64,000 bases of DNA from Xanthomonas sp. Leaf131 (GCF_001423495.1 NZ_LMOG01000005.1:259022-323021), one strand, 5' to 3'; numbered from the stretch's first letter, positions 17,429-26,737 are shown. The notes: generated from the letters alone by a model not told the origin. Translations and numbers: made by a program.

Positions 17429-19768
17429 TCAGAACGTCACGTACAACGTGGCGCGCACATTGCGGCCCGGTTCGCTGTAGCGGCCGATGCCGTCGTCGGT
17501 GGCATAGCCGTACAGATAGAAATCGCCGCGGGTGACATTGCGGATGCGCGCCCAGTGCGAATAGCGCTCGTCGAACAGGTTGTACACGCCGAGGTTGACT
17601 CGCACGTTTGCGTTGAAGCGATAGCTGCCGAACAGATCGACCACGCTATAGGCGTCGCTGAGGAACGGCTCGGCCGGGGCGCCGAAGATATCGTTCTCCA
17701 CATTGACGTCCTTGGCCTGCTTGGCCAGCGCATGGGTGATGTTGGCAGTGATGCGCAGGCGCTCGTCCAGCCCCTGCCAGCTCAGGCCGAGCACGCCGCG
17801 ATCGGGATTGATGCTGTCCAGCGGGCGGCCGTCTTCCAGCTCGCCCTGGTTGTGGGTCCATGCCGCGCGCAGCAGCCAGGCATCGCCGAGCTTGAACTGC
17901 GCATCCAGCTCGACCCCCTTCACCTCGACCTGGCCGACATTGAGCAGCGTGGTGTAGGCGTAGCCGTTGCGCGTGGTGCACACGCCGCGAGTACAGGTCT
18001 GGTAGAGCGTGCCGGCGTTGGCGGTGACGGTCTCGCTCTGGATGAAGTCGTCGTAGCGGTCGCGGAATACCGACAGGCCCACGCGCGCCCAGTCGCTCTC
18101 CCAGCGCCAGCCCAATTCCAGGTTGAGGCTGCGCTCTGCGTCGAGCGCGGGATTGGCGGCCACCGTCGGCACGTTGACGGTAGTACCGGTGGCGACCTCG
18201 GTCAGCGCGGTGATGCTGGTCGGGGCGTACATCTCGGCGGTGGTCGGCGCGCGGAAGCCGCGCCCGGCCTGGAACCACAGCGTCTGCTGCGGGGTGACGG
18301 CGTAGCTGACGCCGGCCTGCCAGGTCGGTGCGGCGAAGCTCACCTCGCGCACCGTGCCCGTGGTATCGGTGAAAGTGGGCGACAGCGTCGGTGCGTAGCG
18401 GTAATGGTCGTAGCGCGCACCCAGGGTGAGCTGCAGACGGTCGTCGAGCAGGCCGATGCGGTCGCGCAGGTACACGCTCCAGGTGTCGGCATCGGTCTTG
18501 GGCACCTGCGCCGGGTCGACGGTGGCGGTGTCCAGCGTGCCGGCGTTGTTCCAGCGGTAGTCGATCGCGCTGAAGTCGATGCTGCGGCGCTGCCAGGCGG
18601 CGCCATACAGCAGTGATTGCGACCAGCCGTTGCCATGCACCAGCTTGTCGAAGTCGAGCGCGATGCGATCCAGGGTCTGCTCGGTGTCGCGGTCCTCGGC
18701 ACGCCGGCATGGCAGCGCCACCGTGCAGCGGGTGGTGGCTGCAGTGGCCGGGGTGCTGGAGGTGCCGCTCTGGGTGAGGATGCGGGTGGTGCCGCGGCTC
18801 TCGGTCTGCTGGCGGTCCAGTTGCGCCTCGAGAGTGTCGAACAGCGCGTTGTTCGCGTTCCAGATGTAGCGCAGGCCATAGCGGTCACGGTCGTTGCTGT
18901 CCTCGCCGATGCGCTCGGCGTAGCTGGGCGCGCTGACGCGGCTCAGGTTGTCGACCCGGTTCTGCGAGCGGTTGCGTTCGTAGACCAAGCCAAACCGGTG
19001 TTGTGCGTTGGGCACCACGTCGAGCTTGGCCAGCACGTTGTCGCTTTCGCTGTCGATCGGGTCGGGCGTGCGTCGCGCGCTGCCGGTGTCGATCTCGGTG
19101 CTGGAATACCAGCCCTCCGACTCGTGGCCCTCGCGGCGGGTGTAGGTCAGCATCGATTCGACGATGCCGGTGCGGTTGGCCACGGTGATATTGCCGAGCA
19201 GTTGGTCGTTGTGGCCGGTGTAGCCGGTCTTCAGGCCGACATAGCTGTCGTTGCCCTGCGCCTTGAGATAGTCGTACGGGTCCTTGGTGGTGAACACCAC
19301 TGCGCCGCCAAGCGCGCCGCTGCCGGCACTGATGGAATCGGCGCCCTTGACGATGTCCACGCTCTTGAGCGAACCCACATCCACGCCGCCGCGGCCGGCG
19401 CGGAAGAACTCGTAGTTGCGTGCGGTCTCCACGCCCTCGGCCATCGACAGGCCGTCGATGGTCATCGCCACGCGGTCGCCTTCCAGGCCGCGGATGTTGA
19501 AGCCGTTCTCGCCGAAGCGGCCCATGTCGGCGATGCTCACGCCGGGGATGTAGCGCACCAGGTCTTCCATGCTTTCCGCTTGTTCTTGCTGCAGTTGCGC
19601 GGTGTCGAGGGTGGTGACGTTCTGGTTGGTGGAGGCGCGCTTGTCGCGTGCGGCCTTCACTTCGACCGGGTCGAAGGTGGTGGCGTCGGCGGGTGCCTGT
19701 TCGGCATGCAGCGGGAAGGCCAGGCCGGCGGCGATCGCCAGGGCCAGCAGGGTCGGTGTCGAGGTCAT
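17429..19768 (-). CDS. TonB-dependent receptor, haemoglobin/transferrin/lactoferrin type
   Basis: 779 aa outer-membrane gated channel. Signal peptide at 1-23 (MTSTPTLLALAIAAG to HAEQ). The plug domain has GFNIRGLEGDRVAMTIDGL and GSLKSVDIVKGADS, matching the haem/haemoglobin-type receptor group. The protein ends with an aromatic terminal strand, RATLYVTF, as expected for a beta-barrel. The likely substrate is haem or an iron-protein complex, supported by the Fur-like box upstream of the operon; the ligand itself is inferred. Start is ATG 19768, after which the signal peptide reads cleanly; the upstream frame is a shadow. Third gene after the DUF4198 and EF-hand genes. Hairpins in the 142-base gap before it may modulate its share of transcript. 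Confidence 0.9.
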   Translation of the reverse strand: MTSTPTLLALAIAAGLAFPLHAEQAPADATTFDPVEVKAARDKRASTNQNVTTLDTAQLQQEQAESMEDLVRYIPGVSIADMGRFGENGFNIRGLEGDRVAMTIDGLSMAEGVETARNYEFFRAGRGGVDVGSLKSVDIVKGADSISAGSGALGGAVVFTTKDPYDYLKAQGNDSYVGLKTGYTGHNDQLLGNITVANRTGIVESMLTYTRREGHESEGWYSSTEIDTGSARRTPDPIDSESDNVLAKLDVVPNAQHRFGLVYERNRSQNRVDNLSRVSAPSYAERIGEDSNDRDRYGLRYIWNANNALFDTLEAQLDRQQTESRGTTRILTQSGTSSTPATAATTRCTVALPCRRAEDRDTEQTLDRIALDFDKLVHGNGWSQSLLYGAAWQRRSIDFSAIDYRWNNAGTLDTATVDPAQVPKTDADTWSVYLRDRIGLLDDRLQLTLGARYDHYRYAPTLSPTFTDTTGTVREVSFAAPTWQAGVSYAVTPQQTLWFQAGRGFRAPTTAEMYAPTSITALTEVATGTTVNVPTVAANPALDAERSLNLELGWRWESDWARVGLSVFRDRYDDFIQSETVTANAGTLYQTCTRGVCTTRNGYAYTTLLNVGQVEVKGVELDAQFKLGDAWLLRAAWTHNQGELEDGRPLDSINPDRGVLGLSWQGLDERLRITANITHALAKQAKDVNVENDIFGAPAEPFLSDAYSVVDLFGSYRFNANVRVNLGVYNLFDERYSHWARIRNVTRGDFYLYGYATDDGIGRYSEPGRNVRATLYVTF

Positions 19769-19910
19769 CGTGGAGTCCACAGTCAGGAAAAGGAATGAGC
19801 GCGGTAAGGCGCGGACCTGGCTGTGGGCGGCCTGGGACGGCCGCGTGGCTGGGTGGGGCCCGCCAGTGGCGGGCCGGGCGCTGCGGGCAGCGAAGCCCGC
19901 AGCAGGAAAG

Positions 19911-20810
19911 TCAGTCGGCCCGAGCCGGCGTGGCGGCCGGCGCAGTTGCAGTTGCAGGCTCAGGCAACGCGGCGTCGCTGGCATCGACCACGCCGTCGTG
20001 ATTGCGGTCGACGCGGGCGAAGGTGCGCAGGCCCGAGGCCTGGTACTCGGCGAAGCGCATGCGCTGGTCCTTGTCCGTGTCGAGCACCTTGAAGCGCACA
20101 TGCACCTGGCGGTCGTCGGCCAGTTCGAGCGCGGTGAGGCGGCGATTGAGGCGGTCCTCGAATTCCACCCGGTACTCGTCCAGCGACAGCGCACCGTTGC
20201 GGTCGCTATCGGCGCCGGCAAACTGCGCCTTGCGCAGGTTCGCGTATTCCGCCTCGCCTACCTTTCCGTCGCCGTTCTCGTCGTACAGCGCGAGGAAGCC
20301 CTCGGCCGAGCCGCTGTCGGGCATGCCGGGGCGGCCGCCATCGCGGTCGAAGGCGGCCGTTGTGTCGCCCGACCCAGCCTTGGCAGCGGCCTTCAACGTC
20401 GCCTGTCCGCGCGCCCAGTCCTGCGCACCGGCCGCGTCGAATTCGGCACGCGAGACCTGCCCGTTGCCATCGGCATCCAGTGCCGCAAAGCGGGTCTTGC
20501 CCTGTGCGGCCTGTGCGCTGCGTTCCTGCTCCAGCGCACGCAGGCGGCGCTCGCGGAACTCGCCTACGTATTCGTCCTCGTCGACCGCGCCGTCGTGATT
20601 GCGGTCGGTGGCATCGAAGCGGCTGCGGCGGAAGGCCGCGAAGTCGGCGGCGGTGATACGGCCGTCGCGAGCGTCGTCATGCTGGGTGATGAAGGCCTGC
20701 ACGTTGTTGCCGTGGCCGCCGAGCAGCGGGCGCGGCGCGGATTGGGCTAGAGCGGTAGCAGGAAGCAGCAGCGCGCACAGGCACGCGCCGGCCAGGGAGC
20801 CAGTGTTCAT
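19911..20810 (-). CDS. Secreted multi-EF-hand calcium-binding protein
   Basis: 299 aa. Signal peptide MNTGSLAGACLCALLLPATALAQ, so periplasmic or exported. At least six EF-hand loops can be read: DRNHDGAVDEDE, DADGNGQVSRAE, DENGDGKVGEAE, DSDRNGALSLDE, DTDKDQRMRFAE and DRNHDGVVDASD. A degenerate loop near the N-terminus (HDDARDGRITAAD) could be a seventh. It should bind Ca2+, but its purpose is unknown. Position between a DUF4198 gene and an iron-type TonB receptor suggests an accessory role in metal capture or receptor assembly. Start ATG 20810, with GAGG upstream. Confidence 0.88.
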   Translation of the reverse strand: MNTGSLAGACLCALLLPATALAQSAPRPLLGGHGNNVQAFITQHDDARDGRITAADFAAFRRSRFDATDRNHDGAVDEDEYVGEFRERRLRALEQERSAQAAQGKTRFAALDADGNGQVSRAEFDAAGAQDWARGQATLKAAAKAGSGDTTAAFDRDGGRPGMPDSGSAEGFLALYDENGDGKVGEAEYANLRKAQFAGADSDRNGALSLDEYRVEFEDRLNRRLTALELADDRQVHVRFKVLDTDKDQRMRFAEYQASGLRTFARVDRNHDGVVDASDAALPEPATATAPAATPARAD

Positions 20811-20953
20811 GGATTGCCTCTTGATGGGGAAAACGGTGCCGGGCCGTGGCGTTGGCTGGGCCTGCAGGCGGAGTGCGGTGCCGGGCGGATGACGTTGCGC
20901 CGATGTGGGCGATGCCGATGGAGGTGCGCAACCGCCGCAGCGGTTGCGCGGCG

Positions 20954-21739
20954 CTAAGGTGCGAGCACCTGGAATGTCAGCGTGGTGCTGTTGCTGTACT
21001 CGCGCACCGGGGCGTCGGCCGGGGCCGGGGTGCGGTGACGGGTCAGCGCCAGCCAGGTGCCGGCGTGGTCCAGCTTCAAGGTCGCGCGGCCGGCCGCGTC
21101 GGTGGTCACGCTGATCGACGCCGGCTTGCGATCGGAGGTCCACACCGCCTCGCTGATGTCCACGGTCTGCTTGACCAGTGGCACGCCGTCGTACTGCACC
21201 GTGAAGACGAAGCGCTCGCCGACATACAGGTCGTTGGGATGCGTCACCGGCACCAGTTCCAGGCCCTTGTTGCGCGGCGCCAGCGCGCTGCGATCGGGTT
21301 TGCCGACGCTCAGATAGGTTTCCGCCAGGGTGCGCGACTGGAAGCTGGCAATTAGCGTGGCGCCCTTGGGCATGGCCACCTTCGGGTCGCGCACGGTCTC
21401 GCGCTTGCCGTCCAGCTCCCAGGTGCGGAACTGCGCGCCCACGCGCAGGCCGGTGCTGACCCGGTAGGTGCCGGGCTGCTTGCCCAGGGTGTGTTCGACG
21501 ACGGTGCGGGTGTCGAGCGGCTGCACGCGGAGCGGTGCGACGTCGCGGCCGTCGGGCCCGGTAATGCTGAAATGGCTCTGGTCGAAGGCCGCTTCGGGGA
21601 CGAAGAAGGTCTCGGCAAAGGCCGCGTCCAGGGTCACCGTCTGGCCGGGCTGGGGCGTGAAGGTATTGGGTGCCAGATAAGGCGTGTGCGCGGAGGCGGA
21701 GGCAGCAAGCAGCAGCGCCGACAAGGTCAGCAGTTTCAT
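20954..21739 (-). CDS. DUF4198 periplasmic protein
   Basis: 261 aa. Signal peptide MKLLTLSALLLAASASA is cut before HTPYLAP. The early mature His and a beta-rich body of about 240 residues fit the DUF4198 family, whose members often accompany metal-uptake systems such as TonB receptors and nickel/cobalt transporters. Likely a periplasmic metal-handling protein, but no direct function is established. First gene of the three-gene minus-strand operon, with the Fur-like box 80 bases before its start. Confidence 0.8.
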   Translation of the reverse strand: MKLLTLSALLLAASASAHTPYLAPNTFTPQPGQTVTLDAAFAETFFVPEAAFDQSHFSITGPDGRDVAPLRVQPLDTRTVVEHTLGKQPGTYRVSTGLRVGAQFRTWELDGKRETVRDPKVAMPKGATLIASFQSRTLAETYLSVGKPDRSALAPRNKGLELVPVTHPNDLYVGERFVFTVQYDGVPLVKQTVDISEAVWTSDRKPASISVTTDAAGRATLKLDHAGTWLALTRHRTPAPADAPVREYSNSTTLTFQVLAP

Positions 21740-21818
21740 GGGGGGCCCTGTTCCGGAGAAGTCGCTGGCAGGAAAGGCGCGGGCGGCGCAGAAAGCTGGC
21801 TGACCACGCAATATTAAC

Positions 21819-21837
21819 GAAAATGCGAATCGTTCAC
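21819..21837. promoter_or_regulatory. Fur-like box
   Basis: GAAAATGCGAATCGTTCAC agrees with the 19-base consensus GATAATGATAATCATTATC at 13 positions. It lies between the divergent DUF4198/EF-hand/TonB-receptor operon and the Pat-like gene. Iron repression of the receptor operon is the natural reading. Confidence 0.6.
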
Positions 21838-21939
21838 AACACGTATGTGGACGCCGTCGCTGTCCTGCAGCCCTCGGGTCGATGACGTCGGCTTGGGCCG
21901 ACGTGTACCGTGTCCGCTTCCCCCGTCGTCGTCGTTGCC

Positions 21940-24648
21940 ATGAGCACCTACCACCTGCAGCAGGTCTTCCGTCCCACTACCGTTGCGGTGGTGGGCGGCA
22001 GTCCGCGCGATCGCTCGGCCGGGCGCGCGGTGGTGCGCAACCTGCGCGCGGCCGGGTTTCCCGGGCAGATCGGTTGGGTAAGCCCGCGTTACAGCGAGAT
22101 CGATGGCGTACGCACCGTGGCGCGGCTGACCGATCTGGCCTGGGTGCCGGATCTGGTGGTGATCACCGCGCCGGCGCGCATCGTGCCGCGCATCGTCTCG
22201 ATTGCCGCACGGCGCGGCGTGGCCGCAGCGATCATCCTCACCGCAGGCCTCGGCAGCGGCCCCGGCTCGCCGGCCGCGCGCATGGAAGCGGCGGCACGCG
22301 CCAAGGGCATGCGCATCCTCGGCCCGCATTGCCTGGGCGTGATCGCCCCGCACGCACGGCTCAACGCCAGCATCGCCGCGCACTGCCCGCAGGCGGGCGA
22401 CCTGGCGCTGATCTCCGAATCCAGCGCCATTGCCGCGGCCCTGGTGGAATGGGGCGTGGCGCGCTCGGTCGGGTTCTCGGCGGTGGTGTCGCTGGGCGAT
22501 ACGCTGGATGTGGACTTCGGCGATCTGCTCGACTACTTCGCCACCGACTACCGCACCCGCGCGATCCTGCTGTATGTCGAACGCATCGGCGATGCGCGCA
22601 AGTTCATGTCGGCCGCACGCGCCGCCGCGCGCGCCAAACCGGTGGTGGTGGTCAAATCCGGCCGCCAGTTCCGCATCAACCCCAATGCCGATACGCATGC
22701 GCAGGCGCTGGCCGGCTCGGATGCGGTGTATGGCGCCGCATTCGCGCGTGCCGGGCTGTTGCGGGTGGGCGCGCTGGACGAGTTGTTCGCCGCCGCCGAA
22801 ACGCTGGGCCGGCTCGGTAGTTTTCCGGGAAGGCGGCTGGCCATCCTGAGCAATGGCGGCGGGGTGGGGCAGCTGGCGGTGGACCAGCTGGTGCTGCGCG
22901 GCGGCACCCTGGCCGAGTTGTCGGCCAAGACGCTGGAGCGGCTGGATCAATCGCTGCCCGAAGGCTGGTCGCGCAGCAATCCGGTCGACATCATTGTCGA
23001 TGCCGACGGGCCACGGTATGCGGCGGCGATCGAGGCGTTGCTGGACGACCCCGAGAACGACGCGCTGCTGGTGGTCAACGTGCCTACCGCGTTCACCTCC
23101 TCGGCCGATGCGGCCAAGGCGCTGACCCGCGCGCTGGACCAACGCAATCGCTATCAGCGCGAAAAGCCGGTGTTTGCGGTGTGGCTGGGCCAGGACGATG
23201 CGGCGATCGCCGCGCTCAATGCCGCGCGCGTGCCGACCTATGCGACCGAATCGGACGCGGTGCGCGGCTTCACCCACCTGGTGCGCTATCGCGAGGCGCA
23301 GGCGGCGTTGATGGAAACCCCGCCCAGCCTGCCGGAAGACTTCGTCGTTGATGCCGGCATCGCCCGCGCGGTGGTCGATGAGGCCTTGGCCGCCGGTCGG
23401 CGCTGGCTGGACCCGGTCGCCACCAACCGGCTGCTGGCCGCCTACGGCATCCCGATCGTGCCGCTGCAGGTGGCGGCCACCGCCAACGAGGCGGCGTTGC
23501 TGGCCGACCCGCTGCTGGCCGTCGGCCGCACGGTGACCTTGAAGGTGCTGTCCAGCGACATCGCGCACAAGTCCGATGTGGATGGCGTGCGCTTGAACCT
23601 GTCCAGCGTGGCGGCGGTGCGCGAAGCGGCGACCGGCATCCTGGCGCGTGCGCGCGCCGCACATCCCAACGCCGTCATCGAGGGCGTGATCGTGCAGCCC
23701 ACGGTGCTGCGGCCCAAGGCGCGCGAACTGATCGCCGGCATTGCCGATGACCCGGTGTTCGGCCCGGCGATCGTGTTCGGGCGCGGCGGCACCGCGGTGG
23801 AGGTCATCAACGACCGCGAACTGGCGTTGCCGCCGCTGGATCTGCGCCTGGCGCACGAATTGATCGGCCGCACGCGCGTCTCGCGCATCCTCAAGGCCTA
23901 CCGCGACGTGCCGGCCGCCGACGAGCGCGCGGTGGCGCTGGTGTTGGTCAAGCTGGCGCAGCTGGCCGCCGACATCCCCGAAATCACCGAGCTGGATATC
24001 AACCCGCTGCTGGCCGACCGCGATGGCGTGATTGCGCTGGACGCGCGCGTGGCGGTGGCGCCGGCGCGCAAGCTGCATAAAGGCCGTGGCCATCCGCGCT
24101 TTGCGATCTTTCCGTATCCGAAGGAATGGGAGCGCCAGATCGCGCTCGGCGATGGCACCCACGCGTTGGTGCGCCCGGTGCGCCCGGAAGACGATGCGCT
24201 GTTCCGCGCGTTCTTCGCGCGGGTCACCGACGAGGACCTGCGGCTGCGGTTCTTCCAGTCGGTCAAGCATTTCAGCCACGAATTCATCGCGCGGCTGACC
24301 CAGCTCGATTACGCGCGCTCGATCGCGCTGGTGGCCATCGACCCCAAGAGCGGCGACATGCTCGGCGCGGTGCGCCTGCATGCCGACGCCGACTACGAGG
24401 GCGGCGAGTACGGCATCCTGATCCGCTCCGACCTCAAGGGCCATGGCATCGGCTGGCAGCTGATGCGCATCATGATCGAGTACGCACGCTGGCTGGGCCT
24501 GAAGCAGATCGAAGGCCAGGTGCTGCGCGAGAACCGCACCATGCTGGCGATGTGCCAGAGCCTGGGCTTCGGGGTTCGCCCGGATCCGGACGATGCGACC
24601 CTGATGGCGGTGACACTCCCTATAATGGGCGAGCCGCGCCCGGCCTGA
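21940..24648 (+). CDS. Pat/YfiQ-like ADP-forming acyl-CoA synthetase-acetyltransferase
   Basis: About 902 aa. The domain order matches bacterial protein lysine acetyltransferases of the Pat/YfiQ class: an NDP-forming acyl-CoA synthetase CoA-binding domain (from VAVVGGSPRDRSAGRAV, about 1-130), succinyl-CoA-ligase-like domains (about 140-440), an ATP-grasp domain (about 470-700) and a C-terminal GNAT domain (about 720-890; GEYGILIRSDLKGHGIGWQL is the acetyl-CoA site). Known members acetylate and silence acetyl-CoA synthetase and other metabolic enzymes. I chose ATG 21940, where the family similarity starts; GTG 21910 would add ten residues. Neither has an obvious ribosome site. Confidence 0.88.
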   Translation: MSTYHLQQVFRPTTVAVVGGSPRDRSAGRAVVRNLRAAGFPGQIGWVSPRYSEIDGVRTVARLTDLAWVPDLVVITAPARIVPRIVSIAARRGVAAAIILTAGLGSGPGSPAARMEAAARAKGMRILGPHCLGVIAPHARLNASIAAHCPQAGDLALISESSAIAAALVEWGVARSVGFSAVVSLGDTLDVDFGDLLDYFATDYRTRAILLYVERIGDARKFMSAARAAARAKPVVVVKSGRQFRINPNADTHAQALAGSDAVYGAAFARAGLLRVGALDELFAAAETLGRLGSFPGRRLAILSNGGGVGQLAVDQLVLRGGTLAELSAKTLERLDQSLPEGWSRSNPVDIIVDADGPRYAAAIEALLDDPENDALLVVNVPTAFTSSADAAKALTRALDQRNRYQREKPVFAVWLGQDDAAIAALNAARVPTYATESDAVRGFTHLVRYREAQAALMETPPSLPEDFVVDAGIARAVVDEALAAGRRWLDPVATNRLLAAYGIPIVPLQVAATANEAALLADPLLAVGRTVTLKVLSSDIAHKSDVDGVRLNLSSVAAVREAATGILARARAAHPNAVIEGVIVQPTVLRPKARELIAGIADDPVFGPAIVFGRGGTAVEVINDRELALPPLDLRLAHELIGRTRVSRILKAYRDVPAADERAVALVLVKLAQLAADIPEITELDINPLLADRDGVIALDARVAVAPARKLHKGRGHPRFAIFPYPKEWERQIALGDGTHALVRPVRPEDDALFRAFFARVTDEDLRLRFFQSVKHFSHEFIARLTQLDYARSIALVAIDPKSGDMLGAVRLHADADYEGGEYGILIRSDLKGHGIGWQLMRIMIEYARWLGLKQIEGQVLRENRTMLAMCQSLGFGVRPDPDDATLMAVTLPIMGEPRPA

Positions 24649-24754
24649 CCTTAGCGTCACGCCGCGGTTCCCCCTCCTCACCGCATGCCGGATCTGCCGG
24701 GCCTTGCCCTGGCCCGTTGTTTCGGCTGTCGTCTCGGCCCGCCTGGGAGTGTCA

Positions 24755-25795
24755 ATGTTTCGCGATTTCAGAATGTCGTTCTTGGTTACAGCCGTCTGCC
24801 TGGGCGTTGCTGCCTGGTGGGGCCACACCACCTCGATGGGCCTGTGGCAGGCGCTGTGGCTATGCCTGGTGCTGAGCGTGCTGGAAGTGTCGTTGTCGTT
24901 CGACAACGCGGTGGTCAACGCCGGTGTGCTCAAGCACATGAACGCGTTTTGGCAAAAATTGTTCCTGACCGTGGGCATCCTGATCGCGGTGTTCGGCATG
25001 CGCCTGGTGTTTCCGATCGTGATCGTGTCGGTGGCTACCGGGATGGGTCTGGTGCCGGTGATGCAGATGGCGCTCAAGGAGCCGGAGCGCTACAGCCAGG
25101 TGCTGACCGACCATTACCCGTCCATCGCCGCCTTCGGTGGCATGTTCCTGCTGCTGGTGTTCCTCAACTTCCTGTTCGACCAGGACCGCAAGCTGCATTG
25201 GCTCGGGCCGGTGGAGCGGCTGGTCGGCAAGCTGGGCAAGGCCGATGCGATGTCGGTGATCGTGGCGGTGACGGTGCTGCTGGGCACCAAGCTGTTCCTG
25301 CCCGATGCGGTCTTCCAGAGCGTGCTGTTCGCCGGCCTGGGCGGCATCCTGCTGTACCTGCTGGTCGGCAGCGTGGATGCCTTGTTCGAGTCCGAAGAGA
25401 GCGAAGACGGCATGGGCCCGGCCAAGCGTTCGGGCATTGCCGCGTTTTTGTATCTGGAAGTGCTGGACGCTTCGTTCTCGTTCGATGGGGTGATCGGCGC
25501 GTTCGCGATCACCCGCGATGTGGTCATCATCATGCTGGGCCTGGCGATCGGCGCGATGTTCGTGCGCTCGATGACGGTCTACCTGGTGCACAAGGGCACG
25601 CTGGACGAGTTCGTGTTCCTGGAGCACGGCGCGCATTACGCCATCGGCGTGCTGGCGATCATCATGCTGGTCGGCACCGTCTACCACGTGCCGGAGGTGC
25701 TGACCGGCCTGATCGGGGTGGCCTTCATCGCCGCCTCGGTGTGGTCGTCGATCCGCTACCGCAAGCGCCACCACGTCGGCCCGACCGAGATTTGA
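24755..25795 (+). CDS. TerC-like DUF475 integral membrane protein
   Basis: 346 aa, about eight or nine membrane helices. Two related halves carry acidic residues within helices: VLEVSLSFDNAVVNAG and YLEVLDASFSFDGVIGA. This repeated E...SFD pattern is the hallmark of the TerC/DUF475 superfamily, linked to tellurite resistance and to manganese or other metal export. Start ATG 24755 is supported by GGAG 6 bases upstream. Substrate unknown. A single gene, 106 bases after the Pat-like gene. Confidence 0.88.
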   Translation: MFRDFRMSFLVTAVCLGVAAWWGHTTSMGLWQALWLCLVLSVLEVSLSFDNAVVNAGVLKHMNAFWQKLFLTVGILIAVFGMRLVFPIVIVSVATGMGLVPVMQMALKEPERYSQVLTDHYPSIAAFGGMFLLLVFLNFLFDQDRKLHWLGPVERLVGKLGKADAMSVIVAVTVLLGTKLFLPDAVFQSVLFAGLGGILLYLLVGSVDALFESEESEDGMGPAKRSGIAAFLYLEVLDASFSFDGVIGAFAITRDVVIIMLGLAIGAMFVRSMTVYLVHKGTLDEFVFLEHGAHYAIGVLAIIMLVGTVYHVPEVLTGLIGVAFIAASVWSSIRYRKRHHVGPTEI

Positions 25796-25841
25796 TGGCG
25801 CGCTCGGCGGGCGCCGCTGATCTGTGACTTGGCTGCAAGGC

Positions 25842-25941
25842 CCTTGCCCGCCCACCATCGCAGGACACGCCGCAAGTACGTCCTTGTAGCTCTTACGCGG
25901 CATCCATGCCGCGTAAGGTCCCGCGACGGTGGGCGGGCAAT
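25842..25941. repeat. ~100-bp hairpin repeat, copy 2
   Basis: Near-identical to the copy at bases 1-103, with complementary ends and central ACGCGGCATCCATGCCGCGT. Flanked on the left by TGTGACTTGGCTGCAAGG, also found before copy 3, and on the right by a shared GTCGAGATGGTCGGTGTG. It starts 47 bases after the DUF475 stop. Confidence 0.88.
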
Positions 25942-26036
25942 GACCAGTCGAGATGGTCGGTGTGCGTGGTTTTCGATAAAGCAACCGACTAACTTTCTGG
26001 TGCAGTGTCCTCGCTGCTGTGACTTGGCTGCAGGGT

Positions 26037-26139
26037 CCTTGCCCGCCCACCATCGCGGGACACGCCGTGAATCCGTCCATGGAGGCTCTTACGCGGCATC
26101 CATGCCGCGTAAGGTCCCGCGACGGTAGGCGGGCAAGGA
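26037..26139. repeat. ~100-bp hairpin repeat, copy 3
   Basis: Same family and orientation as the copies at 1 and 25842, but the interior differs (ACGCCGTGAATCCGTCCATG). Ends still pair. The whole unit with flanks repeats at about 195-base spacing relative to copy 2. Confidence 0.88.
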
Positions 26140-26280
26140 CCCGTCGAGTTGGTCGGTGCGCATGGGAGAGCGGTGCTGGATGCGCCTTGTTCGATCATGA
26201 AGCATCGGCTTCATGTCTGATGCGCGTCGCAGTACAGACAGCTTTTCAAACGAGCGCCGACCAACTGTCTGGTGCGGTGT

Positions 26281-26369
26281 CCTCGCCGCTTGCGGGACCG
26301 TGTGGCGGCATGGATGCCGCCACCGAGCCCCCAGGGACGGGTTCACGGCGTGTCCCGCGAGCGGCGAGG
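26281..26369. repeat. ~90-bp hairpin repeat, copy 4 (inverted, diverged arms)
   Basis: Read on the minus strand it follows the plan of copy 3: CGGGACACGCCGTGAA, then CCGTCC, GGCTC, and a GGCGGCATCCATGCCGCC core. The outer arms are CCTCGCCGCT and its partner rather than CCTTGCCCGC. Both arms changed together, so the hairpin is preserved. Confidence 0.75.
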
Positions 26370-26702
26370 GCACCGCGCACTCGACCGCAACGTCAAAGTA
26401 GAGAGAGCGGCGGCGCCCACCTGGATTCGATAGTGGCGAGTTTGCTTCCGTAGCTTGGGCGTGCCGGCGTCAGAGCGGCGCGCCAGGCGTGCGGTGCTGC
26501 CTGAGGCAGTTACGGCCAACTGTGACCGGCTTCAGCATCGGCGTGTGTCGCAGCCAACCCAACCGGACCCAACTGGTCGATAAAAATGCCGGTTTGGGCC
26601 TTGACTGCGCAGCCAAATTGGCGGGTTCCGGGGTCGGCATCGACCGTTCGTCAGACAGTGCTTTGTGCCGCAAGGGTTTTCGGGGTTTTCCCACATTTGG
26701 TG
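26370..26702. other. Non-coding stretch before the nrdA promoter
   Basis: About 330 bases with no convincing gene, repeat or terminator. Short frames here have no ribosome sites or family features. CCCACATTTGG at 26690-26700 resembles part of the palindrome over the nrdA -10 box, 31 bases further on. Confidence 0.5.
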
Positions 26703-26731
26703 TTGACCCCTCCGGGTGACCCCACTATCTT
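26703..26731 (+). promoter_or_regulatory. Sigma-70 promoter of nrdA
   Basis: TTGACC at 26703-26708 and TATCTT at 26726-26731, separated by exactly 17 bases, form a good housekeeping promoter. Transcription would start near 26738, giving a leader of roughly 360 bases before the nrdA ATG. Confidence 0.65.
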
Positions 26732-26735
26732 GGGG
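26720..26735. promoter_or_regulatory. Palindrome over the nrdA -10, possible NrdR box
   Basis: CCCCACTATCTTGGGG has CCCCA/TGGGG-type arms around the -10 element and matches the general NrdR-box pattern (ACACWATATATWGTGT) at about 10 of 16 positions. NrdR represses ribonucleotide reductase genes in most bacteria, usually from paired boxes about 31 bases apart. A weak partner (CCCACATTTGGTG) lies at that distance upstream. Confidence 0.4.
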
Positions 26736-26737
26736 GA

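Noticed and set aside
21814-25077. 1087-aa frame antisense to the Pat-like and DUF475 genes
   Set aside because: Gln/His/Arg/Ala-rich with no family features. The plus strand carries recognisable domains throughout.
25842-26369. Insertion sequence remnant
   Set aside because: Inverted ends are present, but there is no transposase fragment and no target-site duplication could be recognised.
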